Assembly: GCA_024364735.1 (NCBI GenBank)
Contig: JAGFNQ010005263.1
Coordinates: 121,872-185,871 of the forward strand
Source of the DNA: Boesenbergia rotunda
Lineage: Eukaryota; Streptophyta; Magnoliopsida; Zingiberales; Zingiberaceae
DNA length: 64,000 nucleotides
Direction of reading: 5' to 3'
This document shows, piece after piece, positions 55,206 through 64,000 of this stretch. Within the stretch, counting starts at the first letter, position 1; every line of letters begins with the position of its first letter. A model generated the notes under the pieces. That model saw only the letters and a program-made list of their open reading frames with translations, ran no database searches and was not told where the DNA came from. Position numbers and translations under genes: made by a program.

Positions 55206-55789
55206 GGGCCTGGGGGCGCCCGGGATGTCGGGGGCACCCCCCCCCCACGTGTCTTTTGATCCGCCAAAGACTCGGTCAGCGTCTGATCCCTTTATCTTCG
55301 AGATCCGCTTTGACCAGGGCGCCCAGAGCGCTCGGGGCACCCGGATTGACTGGTCAAAGTTCTATCTTCTGGCTTCGCGAGGGTGTGCTTCGGTAGCTGG
55401 CGCTGGGGGCGCCCGGGACGCAGGGGGCGCCCGGGAGTGCAGGGGGCGCCCGGGAGCACGGGGGTGCCCGCAGGATGTACTGTCGAAGCATACTTTTTAC
55501 TTGGGTGTTTTGTGTTCACCTTGGGGGCGCCCGGGACACTCCGGGCGCCCTGGTCAGCTGTAGCCTCATTCCTTTGAGGCTTTCTGAGCTGCAGACACAC
55601 GTTCCTTCGATCCTGCATCCAGGGTTAGTCCAAAACACAATAAAACAATAAAGTATTAGATTATACAGCCTTAGCTGTCTTGGTTCTGACTTTGGTCTCC
55701 AAAATGGAGCCCTAGGTCGAACCGACGCCTACTGTTCCCTCGACGGGGAACGCGTCATCACCTACTCCTCTCGGGAGAATTTACCTGAT

Positions 55790-56105
55790 GCCAACCATTC
55801 CTTTGGTTGGACTTTTGCCTGACAGTCCTTTGTTAGGTCTTGGAGGCTGAGCAGCCCTTCGCCCGGTGCCTAGCATTCCTTCGCTAGGGCTTCAGTCCCA
55901 GGTTGTCCTTCGCCTGGCGCCTAGCAGTCCTTCGCTAGGGCTTTTGACTCTGGCATTCCTTCGCCAGTGCCTAGCAGTCCTTCGCTAGGGTTTTTTACCC
56001 TGGCATTCCTTCGCCAGTGCCTAGCAGTCCTTCGCTATGACTTTTTTACCCTGTCATTCCTTCGCTAGTGCCTAGCAGTCCTTCGCTAGGACTTTTTACC
56101 CTGCA
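55790..56105. repeat. hairpin array in I 3' LTR
   Basis: Units such as CCAACC/GGTTGG, CCTGAC/GTTAGG (the 5' LTR copy is the perfect CCTGAC/GTCAGG) and CCTAGC/GCTAGG surround loops attccttt, agtccttt and attccttc, the complements of those in G. Confidence 0.8.
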
Positions 56106-56204
56106 CACTAGAGTAACTTGTTAGAAAACAAGTAAGACTTAACTTTTGACCTCTGTTGCCATTATCAAAACACAGGTTTGACTTGGGTGCATTCTGCACC
56201 AACA

Positions 56205-56218
56205 ATCTCCCCCTTTTT
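56205..56218 (-). promoter_or_regulatory. polypurine tract of I
   Basis: The minus strand reads AAAAAGGGGGAGAT before the LTR start TGTTGGTGCAG. Confidence 0.75.
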
Positions 56219-57277
56219 GATTTATGGCAACCCTAGTTCAAAAAGTTAAGTTTAAGCAAGCATAAAAGTGTTAAATTTTGTTCCCTCCCCCTAGAAGGAA
56301 TCTCCCCCTAGATTTTTCAAAAATTCATGGGGTTTAAAAAACTTGTACTTTTGGAAACTTAAGTTTTTAGGTACTTAGAAATCTTTTCATACCTTAAGTT
56401 AAAAGTACATAGGAAAGTTTTTGAAGCATGATTTTAGAGTACTTAAGAAGTTTGAAGCTTTAAGTTTTAAGGTACTCAAAAATTTTGAAAGTGTTGGCTT
56501 AAGTGCTTTGTGGGATTTAAAAAGCTTAAGTACTTAGTAAACTTTGAAACACTTTGGAAAACTTAAGTACTTAATAATTTTGAAAAACCTAAGTACTTGA
56601 TAAATAAAGTACATTTGGAAAACTTTAATAATTTTGAAAAACTTAAGTAGTTAGTAACATTGTACTTATACAGTTTTGAAAAACTTAGGCTTAAAGTACT
56701 TACAGAAGTTAAAAAATTTTGACAAGCTTAAGTAAGAAAATTTTGAAAGGCTTGAGTACCTAGCAAAATTTTGAAAGCCTAAGTAAAAAATTTGAAAGTT
56801 TTAAGAACTTAAGTACTTTAGTCAATTTTAAAAAGCTTAAGTATTTTTGAAAATTTTTGAAGTAAATTTTTGAAAACTTTTTGAATAAAGGATAGAGTAA
56901 AAAAAAGAAAAAAAATTAATTTTACTCTCTCCTTTCCTATCTCTCCCCCTTTGCCATATATCAAAAACAGATGAATATAGCAGAAATAAGATTGCATAAA
57001 GGAAATGAATAAGATTTTGCTGTACTGAACCAATTCATAATTAGACTTAAACTAAATCAGTCAATTTTCTTTGTAGAAACCTGTCTAACCCAATTAGCTA
57101 CTTATTACCTGTTATAAACAGTAGTTTTTGCTAGGGTTAGTCAAGTTAAGTGTTTCTATTCAAGTTAGATTTTCTAGACTTGACACTTAACTTGATTGTT
57201 GTGAAATTTGTATTTAGTGCCCCAATTACTGCAGATGCACTGACTTAAAGCATCTTGAATTAAGGCAAAGACCTAAG
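56219..57277 (-). other. non-coding 3' internal region of I
   Basis: Repeated aaaacttaagtacttagtaa and ttttgaaaaacttaag words, as in A and H. No gene. Confidence 0.6.
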
Positions 57278-57333
57278 CATCTCAACCCTTTCTAGGTTAT
57301 CAACCAAAAGTACCCTAAGGTGCTTGTGAGATG
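57278..57333 (-). other. conserved stem-loop, downstream copy in I
   Basis: Arms catctca (57278-57284) and tgagatg (57327-57333) pair over 7 bp around 42 nt. It lies after pol in this element. Confidence 0.5.
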
Positions 57334-57549
57334 TTGGCTTCTAAATCTATAGGTGCATGCAGTTCTAGGGTTAGGGCCTAGGCTAAGTCCATTTTCGAAA
57401 AAGCCCTAGTTTTAAAAGGGGGTAGTTTTGAATTAAAAATAAAATTAAGTCGAAAATGAAAACTGATTTTGAAATTAAGAAAAATAGTTTTTCAAATTCT
57501 ATTTTTAGAAAAAAAATTTTAAATCAAGTAGAGCACAAAGAAAGTTAAT

Positions 57550-57724
57550 CTATTCTACAGAACACAATCCTAACTGCCTTCTTAGTGAGCTGAACTCAGA
57601 TTCAGGTAAGGGTTTTGTGAATATATCAGCTAAGTTGGATTTAGAGTCAATATGCTTAAGTACTATTTCACCCCTGGCTACATGGTCTCTTACAAAATGA
57701 TGTTTGACTTCTATATGTAGGATA
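57550..57724 (-). pseudogene. RNase H C-terminal remnant of I
   Basis: The minus strand reads ILHIEVKHHFVRDHV, then HIDSKSNLADIFTKPLPESE and ends at a TAG, the typical end of copia RNase H and of Pol. It joins directly to RT sequence at 57724, so roughly the first 100 or more residues of RNase H, including its catalytic acids, are deleted. Confidence 0.75.
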
Positions 57725-58708
57725 TCACATCCCTACATTTAGGGTGCCCTTTACATATCTTAGTATTCTTTTTAGGGCTGCTAAGTGATTTTCCTTAGCA
57801 CAGGTTTGGTATCTAGCACACATCCCTACAGCAAAAAGAATATCAGGTCTACTGGCTGTAAGGTACAGTAGGCTTCCTATCATACTCCTATAGAGTTTAA
57901 GGTCCACTGGTTTACCATCAGGGTCACTATCTATTTTTACATTAGTGGCCATGGGGGTACTTATGCTTTTAGAGTTATCCATTTTAAATTTCTTTATTAA
58001 CTCTTTAGCATATTTGAATTGATGAACGTAGTTACCATCCCTAGTTTGTTTGATTTGTAGTCCTAGGAAAAAGGTAAGCTCACCAACTAAGCTCATTTCA
58101 AATTCATCTTCCATTATCTTGATAAATTCTTTTAGGAAGTTAGTGTTGGTGGATCCAAAGATTATGTCATCTACGTAAATTTGGGCAATAAATATATCTT
58201 TTCCTAGGGTTTTAACAAATAATGTTGAGTCAATTTGTCCTTGTTTAAATTCTTTGGAAGTTAAGTAAGTTGATAATCGTTCATACCAAGCCCTAGGTGC
58301 TTGTTTTAACCCATATAGTGCTTTAGTTAATTTGTAAACATGGTCAGGTTTGTCTAAGTCCTCAAACCCAGGGGGTTGTCCTACATAAACTTCTTCTTTA
58401 ATGAATCCATTTAGGAAGGCTGACTTTACATCCATTTGGTATAGCTTAAATCCTTTATGGGATGCAAATGCTAACAACATTCTAATGGACTCAAGTCTAG
58501 CTACTGGGGCGTATGTTTCATCGTAATCTAATCCCTCTACTTGGCTGAATCTCTTGGCTACTAAGCGGGCTTTATTTCTGACTATTTCTCCTTGATCATT
58601 TAGCTTATTCCTAAAGACCCACTTAGTATCTATGATGGATTTGCCTTCAGGTTTAGGCACTAGTTCCCAGACTTGGTTCCTCTCAAATTGGGCTAATTCT
58701 TCTTGCAT
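57725..58708 (-). CDS. copia reverse transcriptase fragment of I
   Basis: A 327-codon open stretch contains WELVPKPEGKSIIDTKWVFR, ETYAPVARLESIRMLLAFAS, the first catalytic Asp in QMDVKSAFLNG, YGLKQAPRAWYERL and the catalytic YVDDIIFGST. SMIGSLLYLTASRPDILFAV and the RYVKGTLNVG connection to RNase H follow. RT synthesises element cDNA. The whole RT core is intact, but a TAG at 58718-58720 lies just upstream in the Pol frame and RNase H is missing downstream. The Met start is only the first one after that stop. It resembles SIRE/Maximus copia. Confidence 0.8.
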   Translation of the reverse strand: MQEELAQFERNQVWELVPKPEGKSIIDTKWVFRNKLNDQGEIVRNKARLVAKRFSQVEGLDYDETYAPVARLESIRMLLAFASHKGFKLYQMDVKSAFLNGFIKEEVYVGQPPGFEDLDKPDHVYKLTKALYGLKQAPRAWYERLSTYLTSKEFKQGQIDSTLFVKTLGKDIFIAQIYVDDIIFGSTNTNFLKEFIKIMEDEFEMSLVGELTFFLGLQIKQTRDGNYVHQFKYAKELIKKFKMDNSKSISTPMATNVKIDSDPDGKPVDLKLYRSMIGSLLYLTASRPDILFAVGMCARYQTCAKENHLAALKRILRYVKGTLNVGM

Positions 58709-60349
58709 AGCTATGATCTAATCAGGGTCAGGTAGGGCTTCATCTATAGTTTTGGGTTCTATTTTCAATATCATAGCTATTTGACTAAGGTTTCTATAGG
58801 AGGATCTAGTCCTGACTCCTAGAGTTGGATCACCCACAATTTGATCGGTTGGGTGACTGAGTCTGGGTTTCTTGGTTCTCCTAGAGCTTGGTTCAACCTC
58901 AGGTCCGGCTGGTCGGTTTGGTTCACTATTTGATTCGACTCTTTGGGCTGGTTCATTTGTTGGTTCGATAGTTAACTCATTAATTGGTTCAATGGTTAGT
59001 TCGTTTAAGGGTTCAATTAAGGGTTCAATAGTTTGTTCATTATTTTCTTGGTCAGAGTTTGATGAAGTTAAATCTGGATTATTAGATGTTGAGTTGATTT
59101 CTTCATCAAAAATTAAGTTTGTTGTTTCTTCAATTTTCTTAGTTTGTTGGTTGTAAACTCTATAGGCTCTACTTGTGGTTGAGTATCCTAGGAAGATACC
59201 TGGGTTTGACTTGGACTGAAATTTTCCTAAATAGTCTTTGGTGTTTAGGATATGGACTTTGCATCCAAAGACCCTTAGGTAGTGTAGGTTTGGAAGTCTA
59301 TGGTAGTACAGTTCATAGGGGGTTTTATTGTGTCACTTGTTAATCAAAACTCTATTTTGGATATAACAAGCCGTACTAATCGCTTCTGCCCAAAATTGGT
59401 TTGCTAGATTAAATTTGTTGAGCATAGCCCTAGCGGCTTCTTGTAATGTTCTATTCTTTCGCTCGACTATCCCATTTTGTTGGGGGGTACTAGGACATGA
59501 AAATTCATGTAAGTACCCATTTACCTTACAGAATTCCTCGAATCGTTGATTTTCAAACTCTCCCCCGTGATCACTCCTAAGTCTTTTAATTTTAGTGTCG
59601 TTTTGATTTTCAATTAGTTTACAGAATTCATTAAATAGGTTTAGGGTTTCATCTTTGGTTTTTAGAAACCTAACCCAGGTAAACCTAGAGTAATCATCAA
59701 CTATTACTAAGCAGTATCGGTTCCCGCTTAGTGACTTGGCTCCATGTGAATCAAATAGGTCAAGGTGTAGGAGCTCAAGTGTAGTTTGAGTTAAATCAGA
59801 TTGGGTTAGTTTGTGATTGGATTTGGTTTGTTTACCTTGATTACATGATTCACATATTAGGTTTTCATTATTTTTAATCTTGGGGATACCTTTGATTAAG
59901 CCAAGTTGGGTAATTTTTGAGATAGTTCTCAGATTGGTATGACCTAATCTCCTATGTCAGAGGTTTGATTGTTCTAATTGTGTTAGCATACATTTGGGTA
60001 CAAGGGGAAGGTTTATAGTGTATACATTATTTTTTCTAGTGCCCTTAAGCATGATTTCTGAGTGTTGTACATTTCTAATCAGGCAGTTAGAATTGTTGAA
60101 AGTAACTATATAACCAGAATCACATAACTGACTTATGCTAAGCAAGTTAAAATTAAAGTTTTCAACCAATAGAACTTTCTTAATAATGAAATCGGATTTA
60201 AGTTCAATATTACCTGACCCAATTACCTTGAGTGTAGCATTATTGCCAAATGCCAATGAGCCTAGGTTTTTGAACTTCAGCTTGGTGAACTTCAATTTAT
60301 CTCCAGTCATGTGTCTGGAGCAAACGCTATCCAACATCCATTGGTCCAA
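58709..60349 (-). pseudogene. protease and integrase part of I Pol
   Basis: From 60349 the protease active-site region reads MLDSVCSRHMTGDK, with Val where the DSG glycine is expected. GAG-pre-integrase (HRRLGHTNL, CESCNQGKQ) and the integrase core with LLHLDLFDSHG, IVDDYSRFTWVRFL, RLRSDHGGEFEN and PQQNGIVERKNRTLQE follow. A Pro/Glu/Asn-rich linker leads to RT. In-frame stops lie at 59957 (TGA before HRRLGH), 59333 (TGA after VLINK) and 58718 (TAG after PD). Integrase would insert the cDNA. It is inactive as it stands. Confidence 0.8.
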
Positions 60350-60409
60350 ATCTTTATGTTCCTACACATAAAGAGTTTTCTTGATTTGGATCCAATTAGA
60401 GTCAGGAAT

Positions 60410-61030
60410 AACTTCAATTGAGTTTCACTGCCTAGTCTGTCTCACCCAAATCTAGGGTTTTCAATCACGTTAGCCTTATAGGTTTTGTGAGACAGGTTTT
60501 GATGGTTGAGATTATTTTGAAAAGCATGGTTTATTTTGAAGACTTAATTAATTTTGAAAATAATTAAATTTTGAAAACTTAATTAATTTTGAAATTTTTG
60601 AAAAGATGTTAAAATCTACACTTAACTGAAATTTTGTGTTAGATTCGAATTTGACAAAAAATAATTTGAATTTGAATTTTAAAAATTGGCATCCAGGTCT
60701 TGGCGAGGCACAGGGCCTTCTTTGGCCGTAGCCTTATGGGATCATCCACCTTTCCTTGACAAAGCCTTTTAATGAAATTTCATTTTCAAAATTATTCTTT
60801 GAAAAATTTCTGGTCTAACTAGTTTGGGTCTTGGATCGGTAGCTTCGGCTAGTTCCGCCAAATTGGCTTCCCTAACGTACTATCATCTCACTTCCACCCA
60901 ATACTATGTTGTCAAGTTTCAGTTAAGTTTGTTTAGTCCTTAAGCTAACCATTCCTAAATCTAAGCATGGTAAATTGCAGGAATTTTAAATAAACAATCA
61001 ATCAAGCAATTGCAATCACGAATTAAATTT
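60410..61030 (-). other. gag-pol spacer of I with conserved block
   Basis: About 600 bp without an open frame separate the Gag C-terminal extension from protease. Contained are the conserved block (60688-60905) and the stem-loop (60437-60495). The block matches A, H and G. The minus strand has a pyrimidine/AG context (gacagactaggcag) at the pol side that could be a splice acceptor; a clear donor was not found. Confidence 0.6.
60437..60495 (-). other. conserved stem-loop in the gag-pol spacer of I
   Basis: Arms ctgtctcac (60437-60445) and gtgagacag (60487-60495) pair over 9 bp. Relative to H (gcatctcac/gtgagatgc) two base pairs differ in both arms at once. Confidence 0.65.
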
Positions 61031-61390
61031 TTATCTAATAATGAATATTGTTTTCAGTTTGGCTCCCCCTGGACTAAAGCCACGGTGATGGTTAGGCAAG
61101 ATGTGAATCTTGTCCTTGGGGATCCAATACTGATTTGATCCAGTTGGTTTGTTCAGGTATAGTTTAGGTATCCACGCCTGAATTTTACCTCTGGACTGAT
61201 TCAGTACAGCAAAGTAAGATTTTTGCCGGGATTTGGTTCTATAGCCAAGTCCGGATCGATTTAGAACTGATTTCTGTTTTCCAAGGATCATGTCAAGACC
61301 CTTGGAACCAGATGTAAATCGTTCTAAAGCTGATCTAAGATCCTTAACCTGAGTTTTCAGGGAGGAGTTCTCCTTTTCAAGCTTTTTCAA
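61031..61390 (-). pseudogene. Gag C-terminal extension of I, frameshifted
   Basis: The frame carries LEKENSSLKTQVKDLRSALE, a coiled-coil-like segment, then RFTSGSKGLDMILGKQ and SGLGYRTKSRQKSYF, words typical of the region after Gag knuckles in SIRE elements. It overlaps the gag frame by 14 nt at a run of five A residues, so a 1-nt length change there separates the two. It ends before the spacer. Confidence 0.65.
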
Positions 61391-62684
61391 CTTGAGTAGG
61401 AGTTCCTTCCTGAACCTTCTCGGTTAAGGGTTTAGAGTCAGCTCCCTCTTTCAGGAGTTTTACTTCCTGTCGGAGGGATTCGACTCGGAGTTTGGCTTTT
61501 GCCAAATCTCGAGAAAGAAATGAAATTAATTCGCTTAATTGACATCTATTGAAACCAGTTACCTTAATTTCGCCGTCTTCTGTAAAGGTCAGCTCGCCGT
61601 CGTCCTGTTCTGATTCTGACTCAGTCTCGACTTTATCTGAGGCGGTCAGAGCTAGTAGGTTTGATTGGGGTGCTTCTTCTTCTTCTTCTGAGGAAGATTC
61701 GTCCCAGGTTGCTTGGAGCGCTTTCTTTCTTCTTGTCTTTTTGATTTCCATTAAGTTTGGACATTCTGTCTTGTAGTGGCCCTTTTTCTTGCACTCGTAG
61801 CAGGTTACATTGGGCTTGTTTTTATCATTCGCTGGTTCAGCTGGTTCGTCCTTTCTTCGGCTAATTTTTCGTTTGTTGGTTCGGTTCTTCAGCTCCTTGT
61901 AGTAGCTTCGGGCTAGTCGGACCAGCTTAGTTTGATCACCTTCTTCGTCTTCCGAGTCTGAGTCTGAGTTAGACTCGGGTTCAGGTTCAGACTTCTTCTT
62001 TGTTGTCCTTCCAGTTTTACCTGCAACGAAAGCAATACCTTTCTCGACCATATTGGTGTTAGTTTGTTCATGCAGTTCTAGCTCGGAAAACAATTCGTCT
62101 AATTTTATTTTTGAAAGATCCCTTGAGACCTTGTATGCATCTACCATAGATGCCCACAAGGTGTTTCTAGGGAAAGCGTTTAAGGCATACCTTATTAAGT
62201 CACGGTTTTCAACCTTGTGACCTATAGTGTGAAGACCGTTCATCAACTCTTGGATCCGTGCATGGAGCTGGGTTGCTGTTTCGTTGTCGGCCATCTTGAT
62301 GGTGTACAATTTGTTCAGTAGCAGATCCCTCTTACTGATCCGAGTATCTAATGTCCCTTCGTGCAGCTCGATCAATTTTGCCCAAAGCTCCTTTGCACTG
62401 TTGAAGGGGCCCACCCGGTTCAGCTCCTCTTATGTCAATCCGCATTGGAGAGTCTGAGTTGCTTTTGCGTCGGCTTCTATCTTGCGTTTTAGGGCGTTGT
62501 CCCATTCTGAGTAGCTTTGAGGAAGTCCTTCGGCGTTTCTGGGGATCTCCAGACCGGACTAGATAATGATCCACATGTCCACCTAAGTTTTCAGGTGGAC
62601 CTCCATGTGACTTTTCCAGTAAGAAAAGTCTTCTCCACTGAAAAGTGGAGGTCTGGCGGTGCTAAAACCTTCTTGCATGGCCAT
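61377..62684 (-). pseudogene. SIRE-like Gag of I with three nonsense codons
   Basis: It starts MAMQEGFSTARPPLFSGEDF (start at 62684) and keeps one frame to 61377. The N-terminal domain has SYWKSHMEVHLKT; the capsid core has LWAKLIELHEGTLDTRISKR and ARIQELMNGLHTIGHKVENR. VDAYKVSRDLSKIKLDELFS comes next, then an acidic SDSDSEDEEGDQTKLVRLAR stretch, a basic linker and one zinc knuckle CYECKKKGHYKTEC (CX2CX4HX4C, intact). Stops at 62583-62585 (TAG), 62559-62561 (TAG) and 62430-62432 (TAA) each fit a Gln codon changed by one transition. Gag builds the particle. The rest of the frame from 62414 is open for 345 codons. Confidence 0.85.
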
Positions 62685-62897
62685 TTTAATCTGTAACAGA
62701 AAACTAACAGAAAAACAAATTTTCCATGACTAGGTCTTGGATTAGTAGTGTTGGATAAATAAAATAACGAGGGGTGTTGCACCAACCTCGCAAAAAAAAT
62801 TCAAACGAAATATGTAACGAAAATTCGAAAAAAAATAGAAAATAAAGATCCAAAATAAAATTTCAAACTGGTGGTTGCACCAGGTTTGAATTTCCCC
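62685..62897 (-). other. untranslated leader of I
   Basis: Short leader between primer site and gag, with no gene. Confidence 0.6.
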
Positions 62898-62909
62898 GCT
62901 CTGATACCA
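62898..62909 (-). promoter_or_regulatory. primer binding site of I
   Basis: The complement reads TGGTATCAGAGC, 2 nt from the LTR at 62912. Confidence 0.85.
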
Positions 62910-62911
62910 CT

Positions 62912-64000
62912 TGTTGGATCGATAGAACCGATAGAGGGGGGGTGAATATCGGTATTCGTTTTTCGGAAAATTAAGAGCAAGTGCACAGCGGAAATAAAAA
63001 AACAATAACACAGAGACGCAGACGTTTTTACTTGGTTCGGAGCCTGGGTCACTCCTACTCCAAGGCCCACGGTCGTTGACCGTTTACTTTGGGCAATTCT
63101 ATATTAGGCGCAAAATAGTTTACAAAGGATTACAGAATTAAGTACAGTAAACATTTTAAATAGCTCTTTTACCGACGTCCGAGGTAGATCGACTTTTTCG
63201 GAGCAGCGGGACGTCGTCGGCTCGAGTTGGAAGGATTCCGAGGCGAAGCGCGAGAGCAGAAGAGCTTTGAGACGTAGAGAGAGTTGATGTTCTGAAGCCT
63301 TGGTCGAGGGCCCTTTATATAGGGCCTGGGGGCGCCCGGGATGTCGGGGGCGCCCCCCCACGTGTCCTTTGATCCGCCAAAGTCTCGGTCAGCGTCTGAT
63401 CCCTTTATCTTCGGGATCCGCTTTGACCGGGGCGCCCGGAGCGCTCGGGGCGCCCGGATTGACCGGGTCAAACTTCTATCTTCTGGCTTCGCTGGGTTCT
63501 TCGAGCTTGCGCATGGGGGCGCCCGGGACGCTGGGGGCCCGGGAGCGCGGGGGCCCCGGGAGCACGGGGGCGCCCGGAGCACGGGGTGCCCGATTACTGT
63601 CGAAGCCCATCTTTTCTTGTGTTTTGTGTTCCTTGGGGGCGCCCGGGACACTCCGGGCGCCCTGGTCAGCTGTAGCCTCATTCCTTTGAGGCTTTCTGAG
63701 CTGCAGACACACGTTCCTTCGGTCCTGCATCCAGGGTTAGTCCAAAACACAATAAAACAATAAAGTATTAGATTATACAGCCTTAGCTGTCTTGGTTCTG
63801 ACTTTGGTCTCCAAAATGGAGCCCTAGGTCGAACCGACGCCTACTGTTCCCTCGACGGGGAACGCGTCCTCACCTACTCCTCTCGGAGAATTTACCTGAT
63901 GCCAACCGTTCCTTTGGTTGGACTTTTGCCTGACGGTCCTTTGTCAGGTCTTGGAGGCCGAGCTGCCCTTCGCCCGGTGCCTAGCATTCCTTCGCTAGGG
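62912..64000 (-). repeat. 5' LTR of SIRE-like element I (cut by window edge)
   Basis: It is closely similar to 54796-56204, with small indels in the GGGCGCC-rich part (63520-63600). It includes a TATA box (63314-63321, minus) and the start of the hairpin array (63900-64000). About 320 bp lie beyond the window. Confidence 0.85.
63314..63321 (-). promoter_or_regulatory. TATA box of I 5' LTR
   Basis: The complement reads TATATAAAGGGCCC. It drives transcription through gag towards lower coordinates. Confidence 0.6.

Larger units (their letters stand above)
54796..56204 (-). repeat. 3' LTR of SIRE-like element I
   Basis: The 1409-bp LTR runs from tgttggatcgatagaacc to ctgcaccaaca, adjoining a PPT. 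It is very close to 62912-64000. It has a TATA box (55198-55205), GGGCGCCCGGG words (55205-55560), a hairpin array (55790-56105) and the family's end tract. Confidence 0.85.

Noticed and set aside
63169..63750. 193-residue Arg/Pro/Ala-rich ORF in the I 5' LTR (and similar ones at 55053-55618)
   Set aside because: It overlaps TATA box, GGGCGCC words and hairpin array on an LTR; its openness comes from low stop density in GC-rich repeats, and the equivalent frame in the other LTR is different.

Overview
This 64 kb window looks like a heterochromatic or intergenic stretch of a large, repeat-rich flowering-plant nuclear genome. Almost every base falls in LTR retrotransposons stacked inside one another. 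I see no convincing host gene, rRNA, functional tRNA or CRISPR array. The eukaryotic plant assignment rests on Ty1/copia elements resembling the SIRE/Maximus group, Ty3/gypsy elements with Tekay/Del-like pol and C-terminal chromo-like regions, initiator-methionine tRNA primer sites (TGGTATCAGAGC), TATA boxes in the LTRs, and a relic Ulp1-type transposon protease that still shows GT/AG introns. A monocot, perhaps of the ginger order, is only a guess.

Layout. Letters name elements. A (minus strand, 1-7536): SIRE-like, pol-less, with its 3' LTR cut by the window edge. H (minus, 7537-11583): SIRE-like remnant whose LTR holds a perfect solo copia LTR (8070-10080, 5-bp target duplication aggac). 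G (plus, 11584-14637): SIRE-like 5' LTR and decayed gag, fused at a 5-bp microhomology to E. E (plus, 14638-25355): Tekay-like gypsy in the unusual order partial pol-LTR-pol-LTR. F (plus, 25356-27181): SIRE-like LTR end and gag. B (plus, 27182-33329): copia element of the same family as the solo LTR, inserted in F's gag and cut by C. C (minus, 33330-36170): truncated gypsy-type LTR. D (minus, 36171-45428): complete Tekay-like gypsy with a 909-codon uninterrupted RT-RNase H-integrase-chromo frame. J (minus, 45429-47458): copia LTR. K (minus, to 48674): LTR of a non-autonomous family. L (plus, 48675-49257): SIRE-like LTR end. Then a DNA-transposon relic (49627-50135), N (minus, 50362-51025) and O (plus, 51026-51316) LTR pieces, M (plus, about 51317-54795): non-autonomous element with an intact 451-codon ORF, and I (minus, 54796-64000): nearly complete SIRE-like element.

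State of the genes. All polyproteins are broken by nonsense codons, frameshifts or internal deletions, except single long frames: D pol, the RT of I and the ORF of M. Most of the nonsense codons I checked by hand are CAA/CAG/CGA/TGG codons changed by a C-to-T or G-to-A transition, as expected for silenced, methylated repeats.

The most interesting structure is not coding. Several unrelated LTR families carry arrays of short hairpins or perfect palindromes. In some arrays the loop is constant while the two stem arms change together. A second signal is a covarying stem-loop with a conserved spacer between gag and pol that survives in pol-less SIRE-like derivatives. A third is an antisense tRNA-like A-box/B-box module in the U3 of both Tekay-like families.
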